Below are positions 45,414-53,603 of a stretch of DNA of 64,000 nt, in pieces. The stretch lies in contig CAWEBF010000017.1 of the NCBI GenBank assembly GCA_963807235.1, positions 248,001 through 312,000 on the forward strand, in the 5' to 3' direction. This stretch comes from CAWEBF01 sp963807235. GTDB taxonomy: Bacteria; Acidobacteriota; Vicinamibacteria; Vicinamibacterales; UBA2999. Below the pieces are notes generated by a model. The model did not search any database and was not told where the DNA came from. It saw only the letters and a program-made list of their open reading frames with translations. Position 1 is the stretch's first letter. Each line of letters begins with the position of its first letter. Position numbers and translations under genes: made by a program.

Positions 45414-45680
45414 CTACTCGACGTCCCAGTGGTCCACGATGCCGACCACGCCGGCGTCGGCAGGCACCTCGACGGGGTGGAAGGGAAAGCTCGCCTCCTT
45501 GCCCCGAACGAAGAACACCGTCTCGCCCACGCCTGCGCCCACGGAGTCCACCGCCACGAGCGTCCGGCCTGCTTTGGACCCGTCCGCGTTCAGCGGCTGG
45601 AGGACGAGCAGCGTCACGCCGGAGAGATTCTCGTCCTTTCGGGTGACCACCACATCGCCGATGACGCGCGCGAGCTGCAT
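45414..45680 (-). CDS. BMC-P shell protein (EutN/CcmL family), copy 2
   Basis: 88 residues from the ATG at 45680 (MQLARVIGDVVVT), which aligns with the starts of the two paralogs; an in-frame codon at 45719 would overlap the previous gene. Core VAVDSVGAGVGETVFFV and end VVGIVDHWDV. The last residues and the loop EASFPFHPVEVP differ from the other copies. Confidence 0.92.
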   Translation of the reverse strand: MQLARVIGDVVVTRKDENLSGVTLLVLQPLNADGSKAGRTLVAVDSVGAGVGETVFFVRGKEASFPFHPVEVPADAGVVGIVDHWDVE

Positions 45681-45696
45681 GATGCGGATGCGAGGG

Positions 45697-45972
45697 TCAG
45701 TCGCCGGTCGCGACGTCAATCGTGTCCACGATGCCGACGATGGCCGCGTCCACGGGACAGTCCTTCATGCCGGCGGCCATGCGCGCCGAGCTGCCGCTGA
45801 CGATCAGCACGGTTTCCCCCACGCCGGCGTCCACGGTGTCGAGCGCCACCAGATAGTTGCCTTCCGGCTTGCCGTGGGGATCCATGGGCCGCGCGATGAG
45901 CAGCTTGTTGCTGACGAGCCGCGGGTCCTTGCGGGTCGCTACGACGGTCCCGACGACGCGGGCGAGGAGCAT
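45697..45972 (-). CDS. BMC-P shell protein (EutN/CcmL family), copy 1
   Basis: 91 residues, MLLARVVGTVVATRKD at the start, VALDTVDAGVGETVLIV in the core and AIVGIVDTIDV at the end. It lies 18 bases after the BMC-H gene. Pentamers cap the twelve vertices of the shell. Confidence 0.93.
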   Translation of the reverse strand: MLLARVVGTVVATRKDPRLVSNKLLIARPMDPHGKPEGNYLVALDTVDAGVGETVLIVSGSSARMAAGMKDCPVDAAIVGIVDTIDVATGD

Positions 45973-45990
45973 CGGGGCCTGACGACGACG

Positions 45991-46284
45991 CTAGTTCTTG
46001 CCCGCGCCGGACTTGCCGATGGGGAGCGCGTCTTCGAGGTTCGAGTGCGGGCGCGGGATGACGTGCACGGACACCAGCTCGCCGACGCGGCGAGCGGCTG
46101 CGGCTCCGGCGTCGGTGGCGGCCTTCACGGCGGCCACGTCGCCGCGCACGATGGCCGTGACGTAGCCGGCGCCGATCTTTTCCCAGCCGACCAGCGTCAC
46201 CTTGGCCGCTTTGACCATGGCATCGGCCGCCTCGATCATTGCGACCAGGCCTTTGGTCTCGACCATCCCGAGTGCCTCACCCAT
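45991..46284 (-). CDS. BMC-H shell protein
   Basis: 97 residues, one BMC domain forming hexameric facets: ALGMVETKGLVAMIEAADAM, KAAKVTLVGWEKIGAGY and RGDVAAVKAATDAG. The pore loop KIGAG is of the common small-pore type. This is the only BMC-H gene in the locus and there is no BMC-T, so facets are built from one hexamer (or others lie elsewhere in the genome). Confidence 0.95.
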   Translation of the reverse strand: MGEALGMVETKGLVAMIEAADAMVKAAKVTLVGWEKIGAGYVTAIVRGDVAAVKAATDAGAAAARRVGELVSVHVIPRPHSNLEDALPIGKSGAGKN

Positions 46285-46354
46285 GCGCGTCCCTCGTCAG
46301 GTAACGCCGGCCGCGCCGGCACAAGTGTCTGCCGAACCGGCTTAACGCCGGTTC

Positions 46355-47214
46355 TTATTCCCGCAAACTTCGGACGGCGTCGGTGATGAGCGCCGTCAAC
46401 TCGCCGTATGTTAGTCGAATTTCCCCGTCCCTGCTCGCCCGCCGCAGCACCAGGTCCACGTCGGCTACCAGGCGTTCGGTCGCCGATTCCGGCGCTTCGA
46501 GCACCTGGCACACCGCGTCGTCCATCGTGGCGGCTTCAGCCGGGTCCGCACAGAGCGGTGCGGGCGAGGCGATGCCGTACGCGCCGCGAAGACCCTGCAG
46601 CCGCTCCACCTCCTCACGCGAAATCAGGTGCTCGCGGCCCAGCATGCGCGCGACGAAACTGATCTTCGCGAAGTGCTCGATCGTCTCCATCTTGTAATAG
46701 GCCGACGCCACGTCCTTGCCGCAGGTCACGGCGCCGTGGTTGGCCAGCAGCATGCCGTCGTGCGCCTTGATGTACTTGCGCACCGCCGCCGGCAGTTCCT
46801 CCGTGGACGGCGTACCGTACGCGGCGATGGGAATGCTGCCGAGAGTGGTCACGACCTCGGCCAGCACCGCGCGGGTGAGCGGGATGCCGGCCACGGCAAA
46901 CCCGGTGGCGACGGGCGGATGCGCATGCACCACGGCGTTCATGTCGGGCCGGTTGCGGTACACCTCGAGGTGCATCGGCAGCTCCGACGACGCCTCCCGG
47001 TCGCCCGAGAGCTTCTCGCCCTGGTAGCTGACGATCACCATCATGTCGGGCGTCATGTAGCCCTTGGGGACGCTTCGGGCGTGGTGATCAATCGCTTGTC
47101 GTCCAGCCGCGCGCTGATGTTGCCGTCGTTGGACGCCACATAGCCGCGTGCGTTCATCCGGCGGCCGATTTCCACGATGTCGGCCCGCAGCTGCTCCTCG
47201 AGGCGCGAGCTCAC
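46355..47214 (-). CDS. BMC-associated class II aldolase, one-base frameshift
   Basis: About 286 residues after repair. Class II aldolase/adducin fold: NDGNISARL and LITTPE near the N-terminus, zinc ligands in VVHAHPP and LLANHGAVTCG. L-fuculose- or L-rhamnulose-1-phosphate cleavage to DHAP and lactaldehyde is the known job of such aldolases in PVM-type compartments. Near 47072 a G is missing (ACGCCCGAAG-CGTC); restoring it gives TPEGVPKGYMTPD. After the core there is a linker (PAPLCADPAEA) and a C-terminal amphipathic helix ELTALITDAVRSL (272-284), which fits an encapsulation peptide. GTG start overlaps the YHS gene stop. Confidence 0.85.
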
Positions 47215-47475
47215 GCCGACCTCTGGAAGGAGTCGCGGCACGTGGCGGAGCAGAAGTAGTGCGTCGTCGCCGCGGGCGTCGATGGCCAGCGAGGCCGTAG
47301 GATCGATCCAAGTGCCGCACACCGGATCACGCACCAGCTTGACGGGGGCTCCCCCGCGGCCGCGGCGGCGATCCTTGGGCAGTCCGCCGAAGGTGTCGAT
47401 CACGCCGTCCACGAAGCGCCAGAACGCCCACGCGACCGCGAGCAGGAGCACGAGGACGAGCAGGGCGCGTATCAC
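47211..47475 (-). CDS. Membrane-anchored YHS-domain protein, frameshifted
   Basis: About 88 residues: a membrane helix (ALLVLVLLLAVAWAFW), a basic linker, then a YHS domain split by an indel near 47285. Before it the frame reads KLVRDPVCGTW; after it, one base out of phase, HYFCSATCRDSF and a stop that overlaps the aldolase GTG (GTGA). YHS domains bind metals through these cysteines and often accompany metal transport or membrane enzymes. Coupled to the TPR gene upstream and the aldolase downstream, so it belongs to the BMC transcript, role unknown. Confidence 0.65.
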
Positions 47476-48098
47476 TGTCCGCCCGCGGCACCGCCGGTCG
47501 TGTTGTTGTGCGCCGCGGCGGCCACGCCCTCGAGCGCCCGTCGCGCGGCCTGGCCCTCGGGACTATCGGGCGCCAGGTCCACGACCTTTTTCCACTCGGC
47601 CGAGGCGCCCTTCAGGTCCTCTTTGCCGAACGCGAGCACGATGCCCTTGTTGAGGAGCGTCTTGGTGTGCTTGGGGTCGATCGCGAGACTGCGCTCGAAG
47701 GTGGCCAGCGCGTCGGCGGTGCGGTTCAGGTAGTAGTAGCTGACGCCGAGATCCGTGTTGGCATCCACGTTCCTGGGCTCCAGCTTCACCGTGCGTTCGT
47801 ACCACCTGATCGCGTCGTCCCAGCGCTCGGCGTCGAAATAGGTGTTCGCCAGCTGCAAGGCCGCCGAGGCGTTGTTGGGATCGCTCGTGAGGATCGTGGT
47901 CAGCGATTGCACCTTGGCTTCGTCCAGCGGGGGGGCCTGGCGCTGCGTGTTCCCGCCGGTCTCAGTGGCGGACTGCGCGGCGGGAGCCGCCGCCGGCGCA
48001 CTGCCCGCGGACCGCGACTGCTGAGAGCCGATCACCCAGCCCAGAATGATGCCGAAACACATCCCGGCGACGGCGAACACGGCTGATTCGAGCTTCAT
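47472..48098 (-). CDS. Membrane-anchored TPR protein
   Basis: 208 residues: N-terminal membrane helix (MCFGIILGWVIG), an Ala/Pro-rich linker and three TPR repeats (AALQLANTYFDAERWDDAIRWYERTVKLEP, DLGVSYYYLNRTADALATFER in two parts of the array). Scaffold for protein contacts on the periplasmic or cytoplasmic face. Overlaps the YHS gene, so it heads the transcript that leads into the BMC genes. Confidence 0.78.
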   Translation of the reverse strand: MKLESAVFAVAGMCFGIILGWVIGSQQSRSAGSAPAAAPAAQSATETGGNTQRQAPPLDEAKVQSLTTILTSDPNNASAALQLANTYFDAERWDDAIRWYERTVKLEPRNVDANTDLGVSYYYLNRTADALATFERSLAIDPKHTKTLLNKGIVLAFGKEDLKGASAEWKKVVDLAPDSPEGQAARRALEGVAAAAHNNTTGGAAGGQ

Positions 48099-48137
48099 GA
48101 TAAGAAAAACCGATCTTACTGGATTTGTTGCGAGCCG

Positions 48138-48875
48138 CTATCCCGCCAGCACCTGCAGGTACTCGCGAACGCTGCGCTCGAGGCCGACGAAAAGCGCGTG
48201 GCTCACGAGCGCATGGCCGATCGAGACCTCCACCAGGTTCGGCAGGCCGCGAAAGAGCACCAGGTTGTCCAGGTCCAGGTCGTGCCCGGCGTTGACCCCC
48301 AGACCCAACGAGTCGGCCAGGCGAGCGGCGCGTGTATACCTCTCGAACGACGCGCGCGCGGCCAAGTCTCCGGCCTCGAACGCGCGGGCGAAGGGCTCCG
48401 TGTACAGCTCGACCCGCTGCGCCCCGGTGGACGCCGCCCAGCGAATGGGCTCGTCGTTCGGATCGACGAAGAGGCTGACCCGAACCCCCGCGGCCAGGCA
48501 CCGAACGATGGCATCGACGAGCGCCTGGGACCTGACGTCGGCCGACCAACCGGCCTGGCTGGTGATCTCGCCGGGCCGCACCGGGACCAGCGTGCACTGG
48601 TCGGGCCGGACCTCTTCGACCAGCTCCACGAAATCCGGCCGCGGGTCGCCCTCGATGTTGTACTCGACGCGTCCGCGCAAGGGCGCCAGCTCACGCGCGA
48701 TTTCCCGGACGTCGGCGGCGGTGATGTGCCGCGCGTCGGCCCGCGGGTGCACGGTGATGCCCGGGGCGCCGGCGGCCACGCACGTGCCAACGGCTTCGAG
48801 CACCGAGGGGACGCGCCCGCCCCGCGAGTTGCGGACCGTGGCGATCTTGTTGACGTTGACCGACAGCTTCACCAT
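48138..48875 (-). CDS. pdxJ: Pyridoxine 5'-phosphate synthase
   Basis: 245 residues; condenses 1-deoxyxylulose-5-phosphate and aminoacetone-phosphate in the DXP-dependent vitamin B6 path. TIM-barrel landmarks: VNVNKIATVRNSRGG, HPRADARHI, NIEGDP, SLFVDP, ELYTEPFA and LGVNAGHDLDLDNL. The ATG at 48875 is chosen; the next codon but one is also GTG. Same strand as the TPR-BMC set, 39 bases upstream. Confidence 0.9.
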   Translation of the reverse strand: MVKLSVNVNKIATVRNSRGGRVPSVLEAVGTCVAAGAPGITVHPRADARHITAADVREIARELAPLRGRVEYNIEGDPRPDFVELVEEVRPDQCTLVPVRPGEITSQAGWSADVRSQALVDAIVRCLAAGVRVSLFVDPNDEPIRWAASTGAQRVELYTEPFARAFEAGDLAARASFERYTRAARLADSLGLGVNAGHDLDLDNLVLFRGLPNLVEVSIGHALVSHALFVGLERSVREYLQVLAG

Positions 48876-48941
48876 GCGGCGCTTCGATCGTATCGCAGGC
48901 GGCTGGGCGCGATAGACTCTCGCCCAGACAGGAGCGTGACC

Positions 48942-50690
48942 ATGGCGTGGCGACGCGCGCGTTTGCTCGGCTCGATGCTGGTACTGGCGGTTCTCGCGAC
49001 AACGGCGTCCGCACTGATCGCCGGAGCCCAGCAAGGCGGCAGGGGCAGGTCCGTCGATTGGGCCCTGCACAACCTGGATCTCTTCGGCAGCCGCTATTCC
49101 ACGCTCGACCAGATTTCGGCCGCGAACGTGAAGACGCTGACACCCCGCTGGCTGTTTCAATACGGCATCATCGACGGCGTCAGCAACCAGACCACGCCGA
49201 TCGTCGTGGGCGGCACGATGTACGTGACCGATCCGCGGGGCGGCGTCTACGCGCTCGACGCGGCCGATGGCCGCCTGCTCTGGAGCTTCGACGTCACGAA
49301 CCTCATCGGAGGAGGCCGGCGCGAGGGCTACGTCTTCCGGAACCGCGGTGCGGCCTATGCGGACGGCGTCGTGTACACGGCGGCCGGCTCGTTCCTGTTC
49401 GCGCTCGACGCGAAGACCGGCAAGCCCCTCCCCACGTTTGGCACCAACGGCCAGGCTGCCGTGATTCTCGACGTGATCAAGGAACGCTTCCCCGACGCCA
49501 AGACAGCCATCAGCCTCGGCTACTGGTTCACCACGGCACCGCAGGTCCACAACGGCGTGATCTACATCGGGAGCACGCGCAGCGAGAGCCACATCCCGGG
49601 CGGCCACGTCCTGGCCGTGGATGCCAAGACCGGCAAGGTGAAGTGGCACTTCAACACCATCCCGCAGGACGAGAAGGATCAGGGCTGGGACATTGCCGGG
49701 CCCACGTGGGTGGGCGGCGAGCGGAACGGCGGCGGCATCTGGGAGACGCCGTCGATCGATCCCGCGCTGGGCATGATCTACGTGGCCGTCGGCAACCCGT
49801 TCGGCGACACCACGAAGCGCGCGGGCATCAACCTGTTCACCGATTGCATCCTCGCGCTCTCGCTCGAGACCGGCACGCTCAAGTGGTACTTCCAGCAGAC
49901 CCACCACGACGTGTGGGACTACGACTCCGGCAATCAGCCCATCCTCTTCGACATGCAGGTGGGCGGAAAGCCCGTCAAGGCCCTGGCCGAGGCCAGCAAG
50001 AACGGCTACCTGTACATCCTGGATCGCGAAACGGGTAAACCCGTGCACTCGATCCGCGAGATGCCGGTCCCCACGGAGGTGGCTCGTCCGGGCGAATCCG
50101 CCTGGCCCACGCAGCCGATTCCGTTCACGGCCAGCGGAAAGCAGATGCAGCCCGTGTCGCCGGTGTTCCCCACGGACATTCCGGCGGATCGCCTGGCCAA
50201 AAACAAGCTGGTGCCGCACTTCACGCAGCCGGGCCCGAACATGATTTACGCGCCAGGGACGGGAGGCGGCGCTAACTACGGGCCGCTGTCGTACAGCCCC
50301 CGCACGGGGCTGCTGTACGTCAACGCGATCGACGAGCCGCTCAATTCCGGCAGGCCGGCGCGCGGCTACCTGTCCGCGTTCGATCCCACGACCGGTGAGC
50401 TGGCGTGGCAGAAGAGCTACGACGGCTGGGGCCAGGCGGGATCCGTCGTGACGGCGAGCGGCTTGCTGTTCGTGGGCACCGGCAGCAACGAAGCCGGCTA
50501 CTTCATGGCCTACGATGCAAAGAGCGGCGAGCTGCTGTGGCGTTTCAACACCGGAGCTGGCGTGTTCTCATCTCCGTCGGTCTACATGGTGAACGGAGAA
50601 CAGTTCGTGACGGTGGGCTCTGGCGGCGGCGACCGCGGCCGGAGGGGCGGCGATCTCATCCTCAGCTTCGCCCTGCCCGCCCGAAGGTGA
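48942..50690 (+). CDS. Exported PQQ-dependent (quinoprotein) dehydrogenase
   Basis: 582 residues; AGGAG seven bases before the ATG, signal peptide, then an eight-bladed quinoprotein propeller (tryptophan-docking repeats such as VYALDAADGRLLWSFD, VLAVDAKTGKVKWHF, LSLETGTLKWYFQQTHHDVWDYD). The paired Cys disulfide of methanol dehydrogenases is not evident. Likely oxidises an alcohol or sugar in the periplasm, passing electrons to the cytochrome c gene 28 bases downstream. Substrate unknown. Confidence 0.87.
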   Translation: MAWRRARLLGSMLVLAVLATTASALIAGAQQGGRGRSVDWALHNLDLFGSRYSTLDQISAANVKTLTPRWLFQYGIIDGVSNQTTPIVVGGTMYVTDPRGGVYALDAADGRLLWSFDVTNLIGGGRREGYVFRNRGAAYADGVVYTAAGSFLFALDAKTGKPLPTFGTNGQAAVILDVIKERFPDAKTAISLGYWFTTAPQVHNGVIYIGSTRSESHIPGGHVLAVDAKTGKVKWHFNTIPQDEKDQGWDIAGPTWVGGERNGGGIWETPSIDPALGMIYVAVGNPFGDTTKRAGINLFTDCILALSLETGTLKWYFQQTHHDVWDYDSGNQPILFDMQVGGKPVKALAEASKNGYLYILDRETGKPVHSIREMPVPTEVARPGESAWPTQPIPFTASGKQMQPVSPVFPTDIPADRLAKNKLVPHFTQPGPNMIYAPGTGGGANYGPLSYSPRTGLLYVNAIDEPLNSGRPARGYLSAFDPTTGELAWQKSYDGWGQAGSVVTASGLLFVGTGSNEAGYFMAYDAKSGELLWRFNTGAGVFSSPSVYMVNGEQFVTVGSGGGDRGRRGGDLILSFALPARR

Positions 50691-50718
50691 ATTACACTCG
50701 GCGCCGGAGGATTTCGCG

Positions 50719-51690
50719 ATGAACGCACGTCTTGTGGCGATGGCTCTGGCGCTGGTGCTGGCGGTGTCTGTCGGGCTCGAATCGCAGGGCGTGCAGTCAA
50801 CGGCGCTACCCTCTCCCGCGGGCCGCGAGCCGGCGTGGGCGTTTCCCGTGCAGGCCGGAACGCTGCCGCCCGAACCGCCAGGACCCAAGACCGTCCCCGG
50901 CAGCACGAAGCAGTACACGCCACCGCAGATCGACGACCTGCTGAACCCGCCCGACTGGTTCCCGGACGAGCACAAGCCCGGACCAGGCATCGTGGTGAAA
51001 GGCCGCGGCGGCGCGCTGGCCTGCGGGTCGTGCCACCTGATGTCGGGGCTCGGCCACCCGGAGTCCGCCGATCTCACTGGCTACACGGCCGACTACCTCG
51101 TGCAGCAGATGCTGGACTTCAAGGCCGGCACGCGGCGCGACTACGCGCGCATGAACGGCATCTCGAAGGAAGTGTCCGATCAGGAATCGCGCGAAGCGGC
51201 CGAATGGTTCGCGTCGCTGCCGCGCCAGAGGTGGTCACGCGTGGTGGAAGCCGCCATGGTGCCGCGCACGTTCGTCGGGCAGGGCCGCATGCGGTTCGTG
51301 GACCCGAAAGCCACCGGAATGGAGCCGATCGGCAACCGCATCATCACGCTGCCAGAGGATCAGGAGCGCGCGAGGCTGCGCGATCCGAAGTCCGGTTTCG
51401 TGTCCTACGTGCCGCCGGGCAGCCTGGCCAAGGGCAAGGCGCTGGTGGAGACGGGCGGCGGCGGCAAGACGATCGCGTGCGCCATCTGCCACGGCGGCGG
51501 GATGAAGGGGTTGGCCAACGTGCCGCGGCTGGCCGGCGTGCACCCGATCTACATCGCTCGCCAGCTGTATCTGTTCAAGGACGGCTCGCGCAAGGGACCT
51601 GATGCGCCGTTGATGAATCTGCCGGTCGCGCAGCTCACCGACGAGGACATTCTCAACATCTCCGCGTACGTCGGTTCGCTAACGCCGTAG
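50719..51690 (+). CDS. Exported dihaem cytochrome c
   Basis: 323 residues: signal peptide, a proline-rich stretch, then two class I cytochrome c domains with CGSCH and CAICH; axial methionines are probably in LMSGLGH and the MNLPVAQ region. It follows the quinoprotein gene with a GGAGG site and is the natural electron acceptor for it. Confidence 0.87.
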   Translation: MNARLVAMALALVLAVSVGLESQGVQSTALPSPAGREPAWAFPVQAGTLPPEPPGPKTVPGSTKQYTPPQIDDLLNPPDWFPDEHKPGPGIVVKGRGGALACGSCHLMSGLGHPESADLTGYTADYLVQQMLDFKAGTRRDYARMNGISKEVSDQESREAAEWFASLPRQRWSRVVEAAMVPRTFVGQGRMRFVDPKATGMEPIGNRIITLPEDQERARLRDPKSGFVSYVPPGSLAKGKALVETGGGGKTIACAICHGGGMKGLANVPRLAGVHPIYIARQLYLFKDGSRKGPDAPLMNLPVAQLTDEDILNISAYVGSLTP

Positions 51691-51704
51691 GGCTACAGGC
51701 CGGC

Positions 51705-53585
51705 GTGCGTGTTGATCGGCGGCTCCGGGTCATCATCGGACTCGATGTACTCGCGGCCGTCCTGGCCATCCTGTCCGCAGCGATCGGACACTTCGGCGGG
51801 CTGAGCGCTCAGCTCGCCGGCATGCGCGTGTCGGCCCGAACGCCGGCGCGCGCGCTCGTTGCGCTCGGCGCCGTCCTCGTCCTGCGGCTGTTCCTCGACC
51901 GGCGCACCGGCCCGCTGGGTCTGGCACGTGCCGCGTGGCTGCGCCTGCTGCCCCCGCCGGGCTCCGATCCGTTTCTCGTCCCGCCGCCTCCGGGGGGACT
52001 GCGGCGCGCGGTCTACGCCGGGCTCGGAATGGCGCTCGCGCTGGCGGTTCTGCTCCACGACCAGCTCGGGCAGATGTACTCGGTTCCCGACCCTGGCGAC
52101 CCGCTGTTCTCCATGTGGCGGATTGGCTGGGTGACGCACCAGATCGTCAGGGATCCGGCGCGTCTTTTCGACGCCAACATCTTCCATCCCGAGCCGCTCA
52201 CGCTGACATTGTCGGATCCGATGATCCTGACAGCGCTGCTGTCGGCCCCGCTGCTGGCCCTGGGAGTCCATCCGGCGGTCGCCTACAACGTCGTGTTTCT
52301 GCTGGCCTTCTGGCTGTCGGGCCTGGCCGCCTATCTCCTTGTCGAGCGGCTGACCGGCTCGGCCCCCGCGGCGTTTGTCGCAGGCCTGACCTACGCGTGT
52401 GCCTCGTTCCGATTCGATCACTACAGCCATCTGGAAATCCAGATGACCTGCTGGACGCCGCTGGGCCTCCTGGCGCTGCACCACTTCCTCTCCACCGGCA
52501 GATGGGGGTGGGCCATCGCGTGTGGGCTGGCAGCTGTCGCACAGCTCTATTCGTCGATGTACTTCGCCGTGTTCTTCCTGCTGTACGCGGCGATCGTCGG
52601 CAGCAGTCTGTTGATCCTCCATCGCCCGCCGATTCGCCGGCTGTTGTTGCCGATCGCTGCCGCCGCGGCATTGGCGGCCGCGCTTGCAACCCCGCTTGCG
52701 CGGCCGTTTCTGGCCGCGCAGCCGGCGAAAGGAGAGCGCGGTCCCACGGAAGTCACGTACTACAGCGCCGAGCCGGCAGACTACTTGCGCGCGAATCGCT
52801 TCAGCGCGCTCTGGAAGGACCGTCTGCCGGGCGCCGGGCCCGAGCGCGCACTCTTTCCCGGTGCCGCGCCGCTCGCGCTGGCGGCCCTGGGCCTCGTCCC
52901 GCCGCTCGGTACCGTACAGCTCGCGTATGCGGCCGGCCTGCTCGTATCGTTCGATGGGTCCCTGGGCCTCAAGGGTCTGACCTACCCGTACCTGTACCGC
53001 TGGTTCGCACCCATTCGCGGCCTTCGGGTGCCGGCGCGGTTCGTGGCCATCGTCAGCCTGACGCTCTCGATCTTCGCCGGATTCGGCGCGCGCTTCCTGC
53101 TGCGGCGCTGCGGCTCGCGAGCGCGGGCGAACGCCGTGTTTGCTGGCCTCGTCGGCCTGGTGGTGGCCGACGCCTGGCCGGCGCTGAGTTTGACGCCGGT
53201 GTTCGACCCGCCGGCGATCTACGAAACGTTGAAGAACACGCCCGGCGCGATAGTGGCCGAGTTCCCGGTGCCATACGACGAGATCGACAACATCCCGTAC
53301 ATGTATTTTTCATTGGGCCACTGGGCGCCGCTCGTGAACGGCTACAGCGGCTTCATTCCGCAGTCTTACGCCGAATTCGTGAAGGACGTCGCCACTTTCC
53401 CCGACGCTGACGCCATGGGCGCTCTTCGGCGCCGCGGCGTGACCCACGTCACGGTCAATTGCGGACTGGGATACGCAGGGTGCGACGCGCTGCAGGCTCT
53501 GGCGAAGCAGTCGGCGGCCTTGACACTGGTCGTGGAGACCGAGTGGCGTGGAAAGACGGTGGACCTGTATGTCGTTGGTCGTTAG
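51705..53585 (+). CDS. Polytopic membrane protein, GT-C-like
   Basis: 626 residues with about ten membrane helices and a soluble C-terminal part (AIVAEFPVPYDEIDN to the end). An acidic loop after an early helix (SVPDPGDPLFSMWRIGW) fits the GT-C catalytic position. GTG start 15 bases after the cytochrome gene. The last residues VVGR and the TAG stop are encoded by a heptamer array, so the C-terminus has been set by the repeat. Confidence 0.6.
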   Translation: MRVDRRLRVIIGLDVLAAVLAILSAAIGHFGGLSAQLAGMRVSARTPARALVALGAVLVLRLFLDRRTGPLGLARAAWLRLLPPPGSDPFLVPPPPGGLRRAVYAGLGMALALAVLLHDQLGQMYSVPDPGDPLFSMWRIGWVTHQIVRDPARLFDANIFHPEPLTLTLSDPMILTALLSAPLLALGVHPAVAYNVVFLLAFWLSGLAAYLLVERLTGSAPAAFVAGLTYACASFRFDHYSHLEIQMTCWTPLGLLALHHFLSTGRWGWAIACGLAAVAQLYSSMYFAVFFLLYAAIVGSSLLILHRPPIRRLLLPIAAAAALAAALATPLARPFLAAQPAKGERGPTEVTYYSAEPADYLRANRFSALWKDRLPGAGPERALFPGAAPLALAALGLVPPLGTVQLAYAAGLLVSFDGSLGLKGLTYPYLYRWFAPIRGLRVPARFVAIVSLTLSIFAGFGARFLLRRCGSRARANAVFAGLVGLVVADAWPALSLTPVFDPPAIYETLKNTPGAIVAEFPVPYDEIDNIPYMYFSLGHWAPLVNGYSGFIPQSYAEFVKDVATFPDADAMGALRRRGVTHVTVNCGLGYAGCDALQALAKQSAALTLVVETEWRGKTVDLYVVGR

Positions 53586-53598
53586 TCGTTGGTCGTAA
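53571..53598. repeat. Heptanucleotide array (GTCGTTR) containing a stop codon
   Basis: gtcgttg, gtcgtta, gtcgttg, gtcgtaa; the TAG of the upstream gene is at 53583-53585 inside it. The unit resembles the TTRGTCA type of cyanobacterial STRR arrays. Confidence 0.82.
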
Positions 53599-53603
53599 GA
53601 ACG

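Noticed and set aside
43875..47475. A full lactaldehyde-processing metabolosome including the 2-hydroxyacid dehydrogenase
   Set aside because: The dehydrogenase has no targeting helix and is separated by repeat arrays, and no CoA-acylating aldehyde dehydrogenase is present, so this cannot be claimed.
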